Below are positions 16,160 to 26,062 of a DNA stretch of 64,000 nt, in pieces. Source of the stretch: JASJBU01 sp963797085 (GTDB taxonomy: Bacteria > Pseudomonadota > Gammaproteobacteria > Chromatiales > Chromatiaceae); contig CAWCOA010000023.1 in the NCBI GenBank assembly GCA_963797085.1, positions 62,001 through 126,000 of the forward strand, read 5' to 3'. How positions within the stretch are numbered: position 1 is the stretch's first letter; every line of letters starts with the position of its first letter. The notes beneath the pieces are model-generated. The model made no database searches and was not told the DNA's origin. It saw only the letters and a program-made list of their open reading frames with translations. Both the position numbers and the translations under genes were made by a program.

Positions 16160-17641
16160 ATGAAACGAAAACAATTATTCAATGCCATCGCCATCATCCT
16201 GGCCACCAGCGGCCTGGTCGCCTGTGGCGGTGGCATAGCGACAGCACCACCACAACCGACACAACCGCCAGCAAAACCATCATCGGCACCATAGACGGCT
16301 TTGGCAGCGTCTATGTCAATGGCGTCAAATTCAACACAGACAGCGCCACTTACGAGGTAGACGACGATACCACGAGCGATCTGACTGACCTGGGCGTGGG
16401 CATGAAGGTCAAGCTGGAAGGTCACGATCAATGATGATGGCGTCACCGGTACAGCCAACAGCATCTACTATGACGATGACGTGGAAGGTCCGATCGACAG
16501 CGGAAGCCTGACGTCGATTGATGCCGTCAGCAAAAGGTTTACGGTTTTAGGCATGCTTGTGCAGGTTGATGCCAATACTACGGTCTTTGATGATGGTGCG
16601 GCTTTCGACACGCTGGCTGAAGGTGACATTATCGAAGTCAGCGGCTACTTCGATGGCACCCAGATCGTTGCCACCCGCATCGAAAAACAGTCCGACCTGG
16701 ATAACGAATTCGAAATCAAAGGCACCGTGAGCAGTTACGACGGCTCAACCATCAGCCTGACTCTTCAGAGTGGAGGTACAGCCGGCCCATACGACGCCGA
16801 CAACGCAGTATCCGAAATTACCGCAGGCACCTCCGGTCAGTTCGTCGAGGTCAAACTCAGTGATTTAGGCAGCGGACTGGAAGCGATCGAGATCGAACTC
16901 GACGATGACGATCTTCTGGATGGCGATGAAGATGATATCGACCTCTACGGCGTGCTCACCGGTGATTACATCGCTGGCTTTATGGTCAATGACATACCTC
17001 TGGATCTGAGCAACAATCCCGATTATGAACCCATCAGCCTGGAGGGTAACCTGATCGAAGGCATGGAAGTCGAGGTGGAAGGCAGCATGGTGAATGGCAT
17101 ACTGATCGTGGACGAGATCGAGGCGGAAGCTGAAAATGAGATTGAGATCGAAGCCTTGGTCAGCGAAGTCGTTTACACCGATAACCTCAACGGCACACTG
17201 ACATTGGATATGGGCAATGGTGAAAGACTCACTGTTGCATCCAACAACAGCACCCTGCTGGAAGATGACAGCTCATCGGATTCTGCTGACGATGGCACCT
17301 TCTCGCTCAGTGAACTGATCAGTGGCAGCGACTTCGTCGAAGTCGAGGCATATTTGAATGACAGTTCCGAACTGATAGCCAACAAGATCAAACGTAAGGA
17401 TCCCTCCAGTGAAACTTCGCTTGAGGGGCCAGTCGAAAATTTTGTATCGGACAGCTCCATTACCTTGCTGGGCATCTCCTATTCGTTTGATGCACAGACC
17501 ACCTTTCAAGTGGACGACAATCTCCCCACAACAGACTCCAGCGTTTTCTTCAGCGGTCTGGCGGTTGGTGATATTGTCGAAATTAAGGATGATGAACCCG
17601 ACCTCATTGCCGATGAGGTAAGCCGGGATACCAGTAACTAG
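16160..17641 (+). pseudogene. DUF5666-repeat lipoprotein, two frameshifts
   Basis: The ATG at 16160, behind GAGGA, opens a lipoprotein signal (ILATSGLVACGGG). The frame is lost near 16229, resumes as TIIGTIDGFGSVYVNGVKF, is lost again near 16421 and continues intact to 17641. Each break needs a single base. The mature protein has repeated beta-modules of the DUF5666 type (G-x-V-x-x, then VEVSG, then ATRIE), for example GDIIEVSGYFDGTQIVATRI, VEVEGSMVNGILIVDEIE and VEVEAYLNDSSELIANKI, and is very acidic. The function of DUF5666 is not known; it is usually secreted or outer-membrane anchored. The downstream half is well conserved, so sequencing indels are the simplest explanation. Confidence 0.75.
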
Positions 17642-17699
17642 GGTGTAAAAAAAGCACCCAGGCAATCTGTGCTTGCGATCCCAGCCAGTGCAGATTGCC
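17642..17699 (+). terminator. Stacked hairpins after the DUF5666 gene
   Basis: GGGTG/CACCC with an A-rich loop (17641-17659) is followed by a perfect 9-bp repeat, GGCAATCTG (17661-17669) with CAGATTGCC (17691-17699). No clear U-tract follows either stem. They sit between two converging genes and probably mark the 3' ends. Confidence 0.4.
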
Positions 17700-17750
17700 A
17701 GGAGTCCAGGGAGGGACGCGCTTCACCAGGAGCAAGCAACTCGATCGCCT

Positions 17751-18064
17751 TCAACTGATCAATGCCCCACCGTGATAGAGCATGAGTAAGGAATAGGCCG
17801 TCACGCATAGATATAGCGAAGCAACGGCCAAGGTTCTGTCTCGGTAACGCCAGATCAAGAGGCTTCCCAGACTGACCAGCAATAGCTTGATCGCCATGAA
17901 CAGAACGGGATGGATACCGATCAGATAATCCATCAACGGATTGAGTTCAACGGCCCTGCCTGACTCTACCCAGGCAATAGTCAACAACCGTCCACCATAT
18001 TGAACAGAAGAAGAATATAAATCAGTCCATTTAGTTTATTGTTATATAGGACTTCATCAGTCAC
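17751..18064 (-). pseudogene. DUF5658-like small membrane protein, one frameshift
   Basis: The main frame (78 residues) reads LTIAWVESGRAVELNPLMDYLIG, then a membrane helix, Lys and two more helices, the pattern of DUF5658 proteins (NxxD...T...E-NPLM...K). Its missing first helix (LIYILLLFNMVDG) is in another frame just upstream. One base at about 17984 joins VDG to LLTIAW, giving about 104 residues from a GTG at 18064. The function of the family is unknown. The start codon is uncertain because no clear ribosome site is visible. Confidence 0.6.
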
Positions 18065-18475
18065 GGCGATCACGACCCTCACTACTTTGTCGCCAATTAT
18101 TTTTATATCCCTATCTAAGCATTTTCCATTCCGCATACTTTTTTTTAAATTAAATCAATAAGATTCATATATTTGACAGTTCTCCAGCTTGATTGATTTG
18201 TAAAGTTTTTCGACACTAGGCGACTTGCAACGGCACCTATGATTTGGGATACCGATGACAAGCTGGTCAACAGTGTTGTTTGTCTTTTAGCTGGCTACCG
18301 CTGGCACTCGACATACTGACGCTTAGGCTCTCTCAGCTGTAGCTGGCAAAGGGTTCCCTTGGCTAAGAATACTCGGCTGTGTTTTAAATGCGGCTGGGCT
18401 GCAACCAGAGGAAAAGCAGATTATTGATTCAAGGCTTAGATCAAGCGGACAAGCACATATTGCAAATTCAGGGCC
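18065..18475. other. Intergenic region, nothing recognised
   Basis: A 411-base gap between the DUF5658-like gene and the CPCC gene. The part around 18120-18190 is strongly AT-rich. No gene, RNA or clear hairpin terminator was identified. Confidence 0.4.
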
Positions 18476-18865
18476 CTAGCCTACAACCCGACGCCAGTAG
18501 GTTGGCCGCCAGTAATACAGAACAGTGGTGTTTGACCAGGGGTAACTGGTTGCATAATCCTCACCGGAAGTCGGTTGTTCCAGATTATCGATACTTGGAT
18601 CGATAGGGCGCCAGCCATCCTCGAGGGCCTCATCGTCCAGGGCTGCTCGGCCTTGGCCGACGTTTTTACGTTCTGCAACTCCGATACGCTGGTAATTGAT
18701 CTGGGCATCCACCAGACTGACGCAGTTTGATATCCCGGGCATAGCGGGGAAGCGCAGCTGAGCCAACTCATCCTCCCAGAGGCAGATAGGGCAGGTTTGG
18801 TGGTAACCCGGCTCCCGGTCGAAGACCAGGTGACCGCAACATGGACAGGGAAATTTTTCCAGCAA
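18476..18865 (-). CDS. CPCC-family cysteine-rich protein
   Basis: A 129-residue cytoplasmic protein opening FPCPCCGHLVFDREPG, then CPICLWEDE. This is the Cys_rich_CPCC signature with two CxxC pairs likely to bind one zinc. The tail has the conserved WRPI-like and tryptophan-rich end. The frame starts at a TTG with AAGGA nine bases upstream; no in-frame ATG precedes the conserved part. The biological role of this family is unknown. It stands alone, with gaps of over 120 bases on both sides. Confidence 0.75.
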   Translation of the reverse strand: MLEKFPCPCCGHLVFDREPGYHQTCPICLWEDELAQLRFPAMPGISNCVSLVDAQINYQRIGVAERKNVGQGRAALDDEALEDGWRPIDPSIDNLEQPTSGEDYATSYPWSNTTVLYYWRPTYWRRVVG

Positions 18866-18989
18866 GATAAGACATCCTTTTCAGAGGTGTTATCTGTGAC
18901 TATAGCGGAATACCCATGAAAATTGCACTCTGTGGTAAAACCAGTGAGTGCAGGACAGTGAAAGCGTCAGGGCTGAGGATGCCTTGTCT

Positions 18990-19550
18990 TTACCAGCGTC
19001 GAACCGGACCGGTATCGATGTGGATAAAGTTGGATTTTGGATAGTAGCCAACACCACCCGCTTTGAGAGCCAAAGCCGCTTTGCGCAGCTGCTTCAATTC
19101 AGCGCCGGGCAAGCGGATATCCATTGCCTTGCCTTGCATATGGAAGCTTTTCTTAGCCACTCCTGAACTCTTGGAGCGCAGCATCTTGTTGGTCTTTGGG
19201 GAGCGATAGGCAGAGATGATCTGAAATTCACCTCGCCGGTCGAGACTGGTTTGCAGATTGAACAGCAGATCCATCAATTGCCTGTCTATTTGAGCCGTAT
19301 CGCCTGTCCGGTGATCACGCAACAGGTAGTTGATCTGTTGCAGGCTGTCCGGCAGATAATCGCCTTCCGCCCAATAGGTCAGTTTAGCCTTTTCCCCGGT
19401 ATGCAGATGATGGAAGGCCAGTCGGCGTTCCGGTAGCTGTGATATCGAGGCGAAAATCGTTGGAGCAAGCAGACTGCCTGCAAAAGCTGAACAGCCCGCC
19501 AGAAATTGACGCCTGTTGAATCCCGCACCGATGGTCTTTTGCTGTGACAT
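18990..19550 (-). CDS. MepK-like DUF882 murein endopeptidase (M15A)
   Basis: A 186-residue exported protein. A twin-arginine-type leader (NRRQFLAGCSAFAGS) is followed by the peptidase domain with SAYRSPKTN, SFHMQGKAMDIRLPG and NFIHIDTGPVRRW. The His and Asp of HMQGKAMD and the final HID are the zinc ligands of the YcbK/MepK group. MepK cleaves 3-3 and 4-3 crosslinks in peptidoglycan. It lies downstream of the L,D-transpeptidase, which makes 3-3 crosslinks, in the same order as E. coli ldtD-mepK, so the pair likely acts together in wall remodelling. Confidence 0.88.
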   Translation of the reverse strand: MSQQKTIGAGFNRRQFLAGCSAFAGSLLAPTIFASISQLPERRLAFHHLHTGEKAKLTYWAEGDYLPDSLQQINYLLRDHRTGDTAQIDRQLMDLLFNLQTSLDRRGEFQIISAYRSPKTNKMLRSKSSGVAKKSFHMQGKAMDIRLPGAELKQLRKAALALKAGGVGYYPKSNFIHIDTGPVRRW

Positions 19551-19713
19551 AAATTGAATGCTTTACCGACTTGACTCATTGAGTGCATCGGTTTAATTGG
19601 AGAAAAATTGAGGCGCAGATTAACAGATATCAGGGGGCGCCTGTCAAACTTGCGCGCCCCTTCACAACACAGGGTTGAATAAGAATGGGACTTAAGTCTC
19701 AGATTTGTTTCGC

Positions 19714-21390
19714 TCAGAAGGATTTAGCTGAAATCTTTTGATCAGAAGTGGTGATTTTCTTCTTACTCTCGTGCAGAGCCAGCAGCAGATCGGTATTTCG
19801 TTGATAGATATCGGGACGAAATTGAACCGAACCATCCTCATCCACCCAACTCGTGAAGTAGACCAGGTAAACATCTATTGGGGTTGAGAGCTTGGTAATC
19901 TGCGTTTCACCGCTTTGCAGGGGGAGGTCAACCAGCTCCTCTGCCGACTGGCCACCGCTGCTCAATAAGAACCGCGCCAACTTATCGGCTTCCTGTACCC
20001 GCACACAGCCTGAGCTAAAGGCGCGAATCGGCTTTTTGAACAGGCCCACAGCAGGCGTGTCGTGGAGGAAGATCGCATACGGGTTGTTCATATGGAACTT
20101 GATACGCCCCAGACTGTTTTTCGGCCCTGAGGCCTGTCTCAACAGGAATGGAAAATTGTCTTTGTTGTACTGACCCCAGTCGATCGTCTTGGCATCGAGC
20201 TGAAGCCAATGCCCTTCCTGTTGCTGCAACACCCGGATCCCCTTTTGATCCAGAAATTCCGCATCCATCTGTTGTTTCGGCAGCAGGTCCTCTACTGCAA
20301 TAATGCGCGGTACAGTCCACTCAGGATTGACCACCAGGTGTGTAATACGACTTTTAAATGAGGGGGTCTGGCGTTTCTGCCTGCCTGTGATCGTACGTTT
20401 GCGAACCACAGGCATCCCATCGGCCATCAGAATAAGCTCGTATCCCGCTGTATTCACCAATAGATGCCGGTCACCCAGATCCCTGGGCAACCAGCGCCAT
20501 CGTTCCATATTGGCCAGCAGCTGGGTGATGCGTTTACCGACCGGTATATTCAGCGCTGAGCGGGTCAATGGGCCCACGGAGCCATCATCCTGCAGGCCAT
20601 TTCGTCTCTGAAAGCGCTTTACGGCCGCTTTAAGTGGCTCATCGTAGTACCAAGAGTCATCAGTTTCGGTATCCGGCTGATCACCTTCCAATCTCAGCCT
20701 TTCACGCAGCAGCTTTACTGCCGGGTCCCTATCACCCGGCCTGAGGGTATATTCAACCGTCATCTGCGGCCAACCACCCGACAGACCAATCTTCAAGTAC
20801 TTTTTATACGCATCCCGCAGTCGATCATAGGCCGCTGACGAGGGTGTAACTTGATCAAATAATTGAACGTCGGTGCCTTCAGTCAGAGTTTCCTCCAGAA
20901 ATATTGCCGGATCAAAGGACTCTGAAGCTAATCGCCATTGCGGATCCAGCAATTTTGGATCGAAGCGGCCAACGTGGAGATCGGTTGCCAGGCGAAAAAA
21001 GGCATCGGTCAATATCAGCTCTCGCATCAGTTGCGTTTTCCCAAGTGTGAATGGTGAAAAAAAACTCAGGGTTTCAAGATGATAATCCGCTGGGGACAGG
21101 CCTTCGTTATGGACCGACGAAATCCAATCAATCAAGTAGTTTCCAAGAGGGTTCAATACACCATTTTCATGCCAGATGGATTGTCCCTGCCGTTTCGTAT
21201 AGAACTGCTCCAATAAAGGCCATTGCAGCTGCAACGGTTCCGGATAAAAGCCAGCGGCTTCAAGGACCGACTGGAATGGCGGGAGCATTTCCGATGAATG
21301 ATTCGATTCTGCTGATAGATTGGTGAATCCAAGCAATAGAAAAAGTGCTGAATAGCAGAGAAAATTTGTCTTCTTACTCATTTTCACCAA
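19714..21390 (-). CDS. LdtD/YcbB-like L,D-transpeptidase
   Basis: A 558-residue periplasmic enzyme with an N-terminal signal, a scaffold domain (about 40-210), a peptidoglycan-binding helix domain (PGDRDPAVKLLRERL through DGSVGPLTRSALN), and the YkuD catalytic domain. The active site reads HDTPAVGLF, then SSGCVRV; the Cys is the nucleophile. It forms meso-Dap to meso-Dap crosslinks, important for wall repair and beta-lactam tolerance. Size and domain order match E. coli YcbB. A 163-base gap separates it from mepK. Confidence 0.92.
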   Translation of the reverse strand: MVKMSKKTNFLCYSALFLLLGFTNLSAESNHSSEMLPPFQSVLEAAGFYPEPLQLQWPLLEQFYTKRQGQSIWHENGVLNPLGNYLIDWISSVHNEGLSPADYHLETLSFFSPFTLGKTQLMRELILTDAFFRLATDLHVGRFDPKLLDPQWRLASESFDPAIFLEETLTEGTDVQLFDQVTPSSAAYDRLRDAYKKYLKIGLSGGWPQMTVEYTLRPGDRDPAVKLLRERLRLEGDQPDTETDDSWYYDEPLKAAVKRFQRRNGLQDDGSVGPLTRSALNIPVGKRITQLLANMERWRWLPRDLGDRHLLVNTAGYELILMADGMPVVRKRTITGRQKRQTPSFKSRITHLVVNPEWTVPRIIAVEDLLPKQQMDAEFLDQKGIRVLQQQEGHWLQLDAKTIDWGQYNKDNFPFLLRQASGPKNSLGRIKFHMNNPYAIFLHDTPAVGLFKKPIRAFSSGCVRVQEADKLARFLLSSGGQSAEELVDLPLQSGETQITKLSTPIDVYLVYFTSWVDEDGSVQFRPDIYQRNTDLLLALHESKKKITTSDQKISAKSF

Positions 21391-21589
21391 CTACAAACCT
21401 TACTGAAGAAGCCTGTGGCCAGACTAGACACCTATTTAGCATAGCCATCATAGAGAGATTATAGATGCAAATACTTGATCACTGCGGCCTGGACACAGAT
21501 TGCCATCTATTTTCACAAATCCCAAGAAAATCATCGGCTTCAGAGTAATTTTCCTAGGCTAGAGGAACGTGGCGACTAATCCTACATCA

Positions 21590-22575
21590 TCAGGCCCGCA
21601 AAAAACTGAAACTCAATACCTCTGAAATATCACTGTTGCCGGTAATACGCATCAGCAAACGATCTATCCCGAGCGCGACTCCTGCACACTCCGGCATCCC
21701 GGCTTCAAGTGCTGAAAGCAGATGCTGATCCATGGCAACCTTCGCAACCCCACGCTCAGCTCGAGTTAGGTTATCCTGCTCAAAACGGTTTCGCTGCTCC
21801 GCAGCATCGTTTAGTTCATGGAATCCATTCGCAATCTCCACGCCTCCAATATAGAGCTCAAATCGCTCCGCCACTTGGAGGGCGAGTCCCACCGACCTTG
21901 GCCAGTGATGCCTGACTGGCCGGATAATCATAGAGAAAGGTCAGCACACCACGACCGAGGTGTGGTTCAATGACATGGCTCAACAAAAGATCCAGCCAGT
22001 CATCTGCCTGCTCCATGTCCAGCTCTGCAGCACCAGAGATTGGTACCTCTATCGCGCAATCCCGTAGTTGCTCTAGTGTCGCTGAGTGAGGGTCAATCTT
22101 CAGATAATCCTGGAAGACCTCGGCATAGGTCAGCTTTTGTACACCCAGCTGCTGTGAAAGCAGAGTGTTGACCAACTCCGCCACCTCATCCATCAAACGA
22201 TGGTGATCGAAGCCAGGGCGATACCACTCCAGGAGGGTGAACTCGGGATTGTGCTTCTGGCCCAACTCACCTCCACGGAAAACCCTGCAGATCTGATAGA
22301 TAGGACCTGCACCCGCAGCCAGCAGGCGTTTCATGGGAAACTCCGGAGAGGTGTGAAGGTAGAGGTTTGCCCCATGCGCGGCGCCTGGCCCTGTATACTG
22401 GGTCGTAAGACTCTCAATAGCGGGATCGGTCGCGCCGAAATGGGAACAGATCGGGAGTCTCGACCTCCAGCACACCAGCCTGCCGGAAAAATGCGCGAAT
22501 ATTGGCCAGCAGTTCAGCTCTGACCCGGATAACTTCCAGAGAAGCGGATGGACGCCAGACTTCCTTGTCAGGCAT
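21590..22575 (-). pseudogene. epmA: EF-P lysine (R)-beta-lysine ligase EpmA, two frameshifts
   Basis: A truncated class II lysyl-tRNA synthetase-like enzyme of about 327 residues that attaches beta-lysine to EF-P. The start ATG at 22575 lies 10 bases after the efp stop. The frame breaks near 22445 (after VLEVETPDL) and near 21895 (after ASQASLAKV). All three pieces match EpmA: HTSPEFPMKRLL, the NPEFTLLEWYRP motif 2 region, ERFELYIGGVEIANGFHEL, and the motif 3 GVALGIDRLLMRI. Everything needed for catalysis is present if the two single-base breaks are repaired. EpmA is not essential in E. coli, so true loss is possible but sequence error is equally plausible. Confidence 0.9.
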
Positions 22576-22585
22576 GGAGAGACCG

Positions 22586-23158
22586 TCAGTCCTCTTTAGC
22601 GCGGGAAACATACTCCGCAGAGCGGGTATCGACTTTTATCGCCTCTCCAATCTGTACAAACAGAGGTACTCGCACCACCGCACCGGTTTCCAGTGTGGCC
22701 GGTTTGCCGCCACTGCCAGAAGTGTCGCCTTTCAGACCTGGATCCGTATCAGTTATCGTCAACACCACAAACTTGGGGGGCTCGACGATGATCGGCGTAC
22801 CATTCCACAGAGTCAGGGTGTACATATCCTGTTCTTTCAACCACTTGGCTGCCTCACCCAGGGCTTTGGCATCGGTGCTGACCTGCTCGAAACTCTCTGG
22901 ATCCATGAAGTACCAGAATTCGCCATCGGTATAGAGGTACTGCATCTCGGTTTCATGCACATCCGCCGCTTCCACCGACTCGCCGGATTTGAAGGTCTTC
23001 TCCAGCACCCGCCCATTCATCAGATTACGGATCTTCACGCGACTGAATGCCTGGCCTTTGCCCGGTTTTACAAATTCATTTTCAATAATGGAGCAAGGGT
23101 CTCCATCCAACATTATTTTAAGACCACCCTTAAACTCACTGGTACTATAGCTTGCCAT
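22586..23158 (-). CDS. efp: Elongation factor P
   Basis: A 190-residue translation factor that relieves ribosome stalling at polyproline runs. The three beta-barrel domains are complete, and the modification loop reads VKPGKGQAF, with the Lys that EpmA/EpmB beta-lysylate. I chose the ATG at 23158 (MASYSTSEF), because the longer frame adds 15 residues never seen in the family. The start codon shares CATG with the epmB start on the other strand. epmA follows on the same strand, so factor and modifier are cotranscribed. Confidence 0.96.
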   Translation of the reverse strand: MASYSTSEFKGGLKIMLDGDPCSIIENEFVKPGKGQAFSRVKIRNLMNGRVLEKTFKSGESVEAADVHETEMQYLYTDGEFWYFMDPESFEQVSTDAKALGEAAKWLKEQDMYTLTLWNGTPIIVEPPKFVVLTITDTDPGLKGDTSGSGGKPATLETGAVVRVPLFVQIGEAIKVDTRSAEYVSRAKED

Positions 23159-24206
23159 GTCATCCTCACGAAACAGACCGATTGCGCCGACCATCATACC
23201 TGAGAGTGGGCAGAGTTTGCAGATACCTGTCTGGCAGCAGGCCTTGAAAGAGGCATTTACTGACCTGGATGAATTGCTGGGCTATCTGGAACTGAGCAAG
23301 AGTGAGCTGAATCTTTCCCAGCAAAGCCTCGAAGAATTCAGCCTGCGGGTACCAAAAGAGTTCGCCGCATTGATCAAGAAAGGTGACCCGACCGATCCTC
23401 TACTGTTGCAGATATTGCCCTCCGCTCTTGAGCTGGTCTCCCTAGCGGGCTTCACCGCCAATCCGGTCGGCGACCTGGAAGCACAAGCCACCCCGGGTGT
23501 GCTGCATAAATATCAGGGGCGGGCTTTGATCATCGCCAGCGGGGCCTGTGCCGTGCATTGTCGCTACTGCTTCCGACGCCACTATCCTTATGCAGGCAGT
23601 ACTGCGTCTCCCCACCAGTGGAAGCGCATCGTTCAGTATTTAAAAGCAGATCCAATCATTCATGAGGTCATACTCAGCGGTGGCGATCCGTTGATGGTAC
23701 AGGATGAAAGGCTGGCTGAATGGTTCACAGAGTTGGCATCGATCCCTCACCTCCGACGGTTGCGGCTGCACACCCGGTTACCGGTGGTAGTGCCTCAGCG
23801 CATCACACCTCGACTGATCGAGTTGCTTGACAGTAGTGCCATGCAAACGGTTGTGGTTTTGCACATCAATCATCCGCACGAACTCTCCAGTTCAGTGATC
23901 GCCGCACTCCAGAAATTAAAAACCAGAGGCACCGCCCTCCTCAATCAAGCAGTTTTATTGAAAGGCGTGAATGATTCAGTCGAAATCCAGGCTGCCCTCA
24001 GCGAGAGCCTGTTCGCTGCAGGCGTTCTTCCCTACTATCTACACCTGCTCGACCATGTGGATGGGGCGGCACATTTCGATATTTCCGAAACCAATGCGAG
24101 AAGTCTTTACCGGCAAATGCTGGATCGACTTCCGGGATATCTGGTGCCTAAACTGGTCAGGGAGATCGCCGGGGAAGGTTCCAAATCGCCGCTCAGAATC
24201 AACTAA
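23157..24206 (+). CDS. epmB: EF-P beta-lysylation enzyme EpmB (lysine 2,3-aminomutase-like)
   Basis: A 349-residue radical-SAM/PLP enzyme that isomerises (S)-lysine to (R)-beta-lysine for EF-P. CAVHCRYCF supplies the CxxxCxxC cluster ligands, and HEVILSGGDPLM follows as in the KamA family. The length fits EpmB rather than the longer fermentative KamA. The ATG at 23157 overlaps the efp start codon on the opposite strand, so each promoter must lie inside the other gene. The 3' end overlaps that of tsaD by eight bases. Confidence 0.94.
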   Translation: MSSSRNRPIAPTIIPESGQSLQIPVWQQALKEAFTDLDELLGYLELSKSELNLSQQSLEEFSLRVPKEFAALIKKGDPTDPLLLQILPSALELVSLAGFTANPVGDLEAQATPGVLHKYQGRALIIASGACAVHCRYCFRRHYPYAGSTASPHQWKRIVQYLKADPIIHEVILSGGDPLMVQDERLAEWFTELASIPHLRRLRLHTRLPVVVPQRITPRLIELLDSSAMQTVVVLHINHPHELSSSVIAALQKLKTRGTALLNQAVLLKGVNDSVEIQAALSESLFAAGVLPYYLHLLDHVDGAAHFDISETNARSLYRQMLDRLPGYLVPKLVREIAGEGSKSPLRIN

Positions 24207-25239
24207 CGGAGAGTGCCGGCAGCGTTTCCATCGGCCAGCGTGGCTTAGCGTAAAACTCCAGGGGCTCAACCGCCCCCGCCATCAGGCGTTGGCAACCCGC
24301 GTAGGCAATCATGGCCCCGTTGTCGGTACAGAATTCGGGCCGTGGATAATAAGCCGCGCCACCCTCCTTCTGCATCATCTCACCGATTCCCTGCCGCAAA
24401 CGTTGGTTGGCACTCACGCCACCTGCCATCACCAGCGTCTTGCTGTGGGTCTGGCGCACAGCCCGTCGACATTTGATCAGCAGTGTGTCCACCACAGCAT
24501 CCTCGAAGGCGCGAGCGATGTCGGCCATCGTCTTAGCTGACAAGCTGCCGCCTTCTTCTTTCTTTGCCTGCTGCAGGGTGTTCAAAGCGAAGGTTTTCAA
24601 GCCACTGAAGCTGAAATCCAGGCCGGGCCGATCAACCATCGGGCGTGGAAAGTGATATCTGCCAGGGTCTCCCGACTCAGCCAGCCGCGCCAGTTCCGGC
24701 CCTCCCGGATAGGGCAGACCCAACAACTTGGCTGTCTTGTCAAAGGCCTCACCCGCAGCATCATCCAAGGATTCACCGAGCAATTCATATCGGCCAATTG
24801 CCGCCACATGCACCAGTTGAGTATGTCCCCCCGAAACCAGCATCGCCACGAACGGGAACTTTGGTGGTTCGGGTTCCAGCATAGGCGCCAGCAGATGACC
24901 CTCCATATGGTGGACAGCGACGGCAGGAACCCCCCAGGACCAGGCCAGACTGCGGCCAATCGCGGCACCAACCAGCAACGCACCCACCAAGCCGGGGCCG
25001 GCAGTGTAGGCGATACCACCGATCATATCCCGATCGGTTCGGGTAACCTTAAATAGCTCGCGAAGCAGTGGCAGAACCTTACGCACATGATCTCTCGAGG
25101 CCAGCTCAGGCACCACACCGCCATATTCCGCATGCACCTCGACTTGACTATGCAACGCATGCCCCAGCAACCCCTTTTCACTATCAAACAGGGCAACACC
25201 CGTCTCATCACAGGAGGTCTCAATGCCTAACACCCGCAT
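24199..25239 (-). CDS. tsaD: tRNA N6-adenosine threonylcarbamoyltransferase TsaD
   Basis: A 346-residue enzyme of the t6A pathway. MRVLGIETSCDETG opens the ASKHA fold, HMEGH gives the metal-binding histidines, SGGHTQLV and the GGVSAN segment complete the active site, and the C-terminal TDNGAMIAYAG is typical. With TsaB, TsaE and TsaC it modifies A37 of ANN-decoding tRNAs, including the CAT tRNA downstream of rpoD. It is divergent from rpsU, as in many gammaproteobacteria. Confidence 0.97.
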   Translation of the reverse strand: MRVLGIETSCDETGVALFDSEKGLLGHALHSQVEVHAEYGGVVPELASRDHVRKVLPLLRELFKVTRTDRDMIGGIAYTAGPGLVGALLVGAAIGRSLAWSWGVPAVAVHHMEGHLLAPMLEPEPPKFPFVAMLVSGGHTQLVHVAAIGRYELLGESLDDAAGEAFDKTAKLLGLPYPGGPELARLAESGDPGRYHFPRPMVDRPGLDFSFSGLKTFALNTLQQAKKEEGGSLSAKTMADIARAFEDAVVDTLLIKCRRAVRQTHSKTLVMAGGVSANQRLRQGIGEMMQKEGGAAYYPRPEFCTDNGAMIAYAGCQRLMAGAVEPLEFYAKPRWPMETLPALSVS

Positions 25240-25277
25240 TTTGCTTACCTTTATATAGACACTTCAGTTGAATAATT

Positions 25278-25306
25278 TTGCAAAGCGCCACGTCAATGAG
25301 TAGAAT
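25278..25306 (+). promoter_or_regulatory. Sigma-70 promoter of the rpsU-dnaG-rpoD operon
   Basis: TTGCAA (25278-25283) and TAGAAT (25301-25306) are separated by 17 bases, about 52 bases before the rpsU start. TTGCAA is self-complementary and so could also serve as a weak -35 for tsaD on the other strand. Confidence 0.55.
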
Positions 25307-25358
25307 TCGCGCTCTTTACCGGTTGAGAAAGCTTAACAGATCCCAAGGAACAACATAG

Positions 25359-25574
25359 ATGCCTAACGTACGCGTCAAAGAAAACGAACCTTTTGAAGTT
25401 GCCATGCGCCGTTTCAAGCGCTCTTGCGAAAAAGCCGGCGTGCTTGCCGAAGTCCGGCGCCGCGAGTTCTACGAAAAACCCACCTGGGAACGAAAACGCA
25501 AGGCTGCGGCGGCGGTAAAACGCACCCTGAAAAAGGTCTCCCGTGAAAACCGTCGTTGGGAACGTCAGTATTGA
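25359..25574 (+). CDS. rpsU: 30S ribosomal protein S21
   Basis: A 71-residue basic protein, MPNVRVKENEPFEVAMRRFKRSCEKAG to the Arg-rich tail, the full S21 sequence pattern. It sits on the 30S platform near the anti-Shine-Dalgarno and aids initiation. It is the first gene of the macromolecular-synthesis block, with AAGGA before the ATG. Confidence 0.98.
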   Translation: MPNVRVKENEPFEVAMRRFKRSCEKAGVLAEVRRREFYEKPTWERKRKAAAAVKRTLKKVSRENRRWERQY

Positions 25575-25618
25575 GCTGATTCGCCACTTCTCTAGCTCTG
25601 TTCCGGTAATCCACCCAC

Positions 25619-26062
25619 ATGTTGAAACAGCGTATCCAGGATGATGTAAAGGTCGCCATGAAGGCGAAGGACAAGGCTCGACTGAGCACCCTGCGCCTGG
25701 TCACGGCCGCTATCAAACAGCGTGAAGTGGATGAACGTATCGAACTCGACGATACTCAGGTACTCGCCATCCTGGAAAAGATGATCAAACAGCGCCGTGA
25801 TTCCATTGCTCAGTATGAACAGGCCGGACGCACGGAGCTGGCCGCGCAGGAACTCAGCGAAATCACCATTATCCAGGACTATATGCCGGAAGGCCTGAGT
25901 GATGCTGAAATCGCGGCACTGGTGGAATCAGCCATTGCCGGAGCCGGCGCCAGCAGCATGAAAGACATGGGCAAGGTCATGGGGCAGTTGAAGCCGAAGA
26001 TTCAGGGTCGAGCGGACATGGGTCAGGTCAGCGCTTTGGTCAAGCAGAAACTCGCCGGATAA
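25619..26062 (+). CDS. GatB/YqeY domain protein
   Basis: A 147-residue helical protein, with LKQRIQDDVKVAMKAKDK at the start and a MGKVMGQLKPKIQGRADMGQVSALVKQKL tail-type segment as in YqeY. The domain is the tRNA-binding tail of GatB, which may suggest tRNA or aminoacylation contact, but the free-standing protein has no settled function. It lies between rpsU and dnaG, its usual place in gammaproteobacteria. Confidence 0.92.
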   Translation: MLKQRIQDDVKVAMKAKDKARLSTLRLVTAAIKQREVDERIELDDTQVLAILEKMIKQRRDSIAQYEQAGRTELAAQELSEITIIQDYMPEGLSDAEIAALVESAIAGAGASSMKDMGKVMGQLKPKIQGRADMGQVSALVKQKLAG

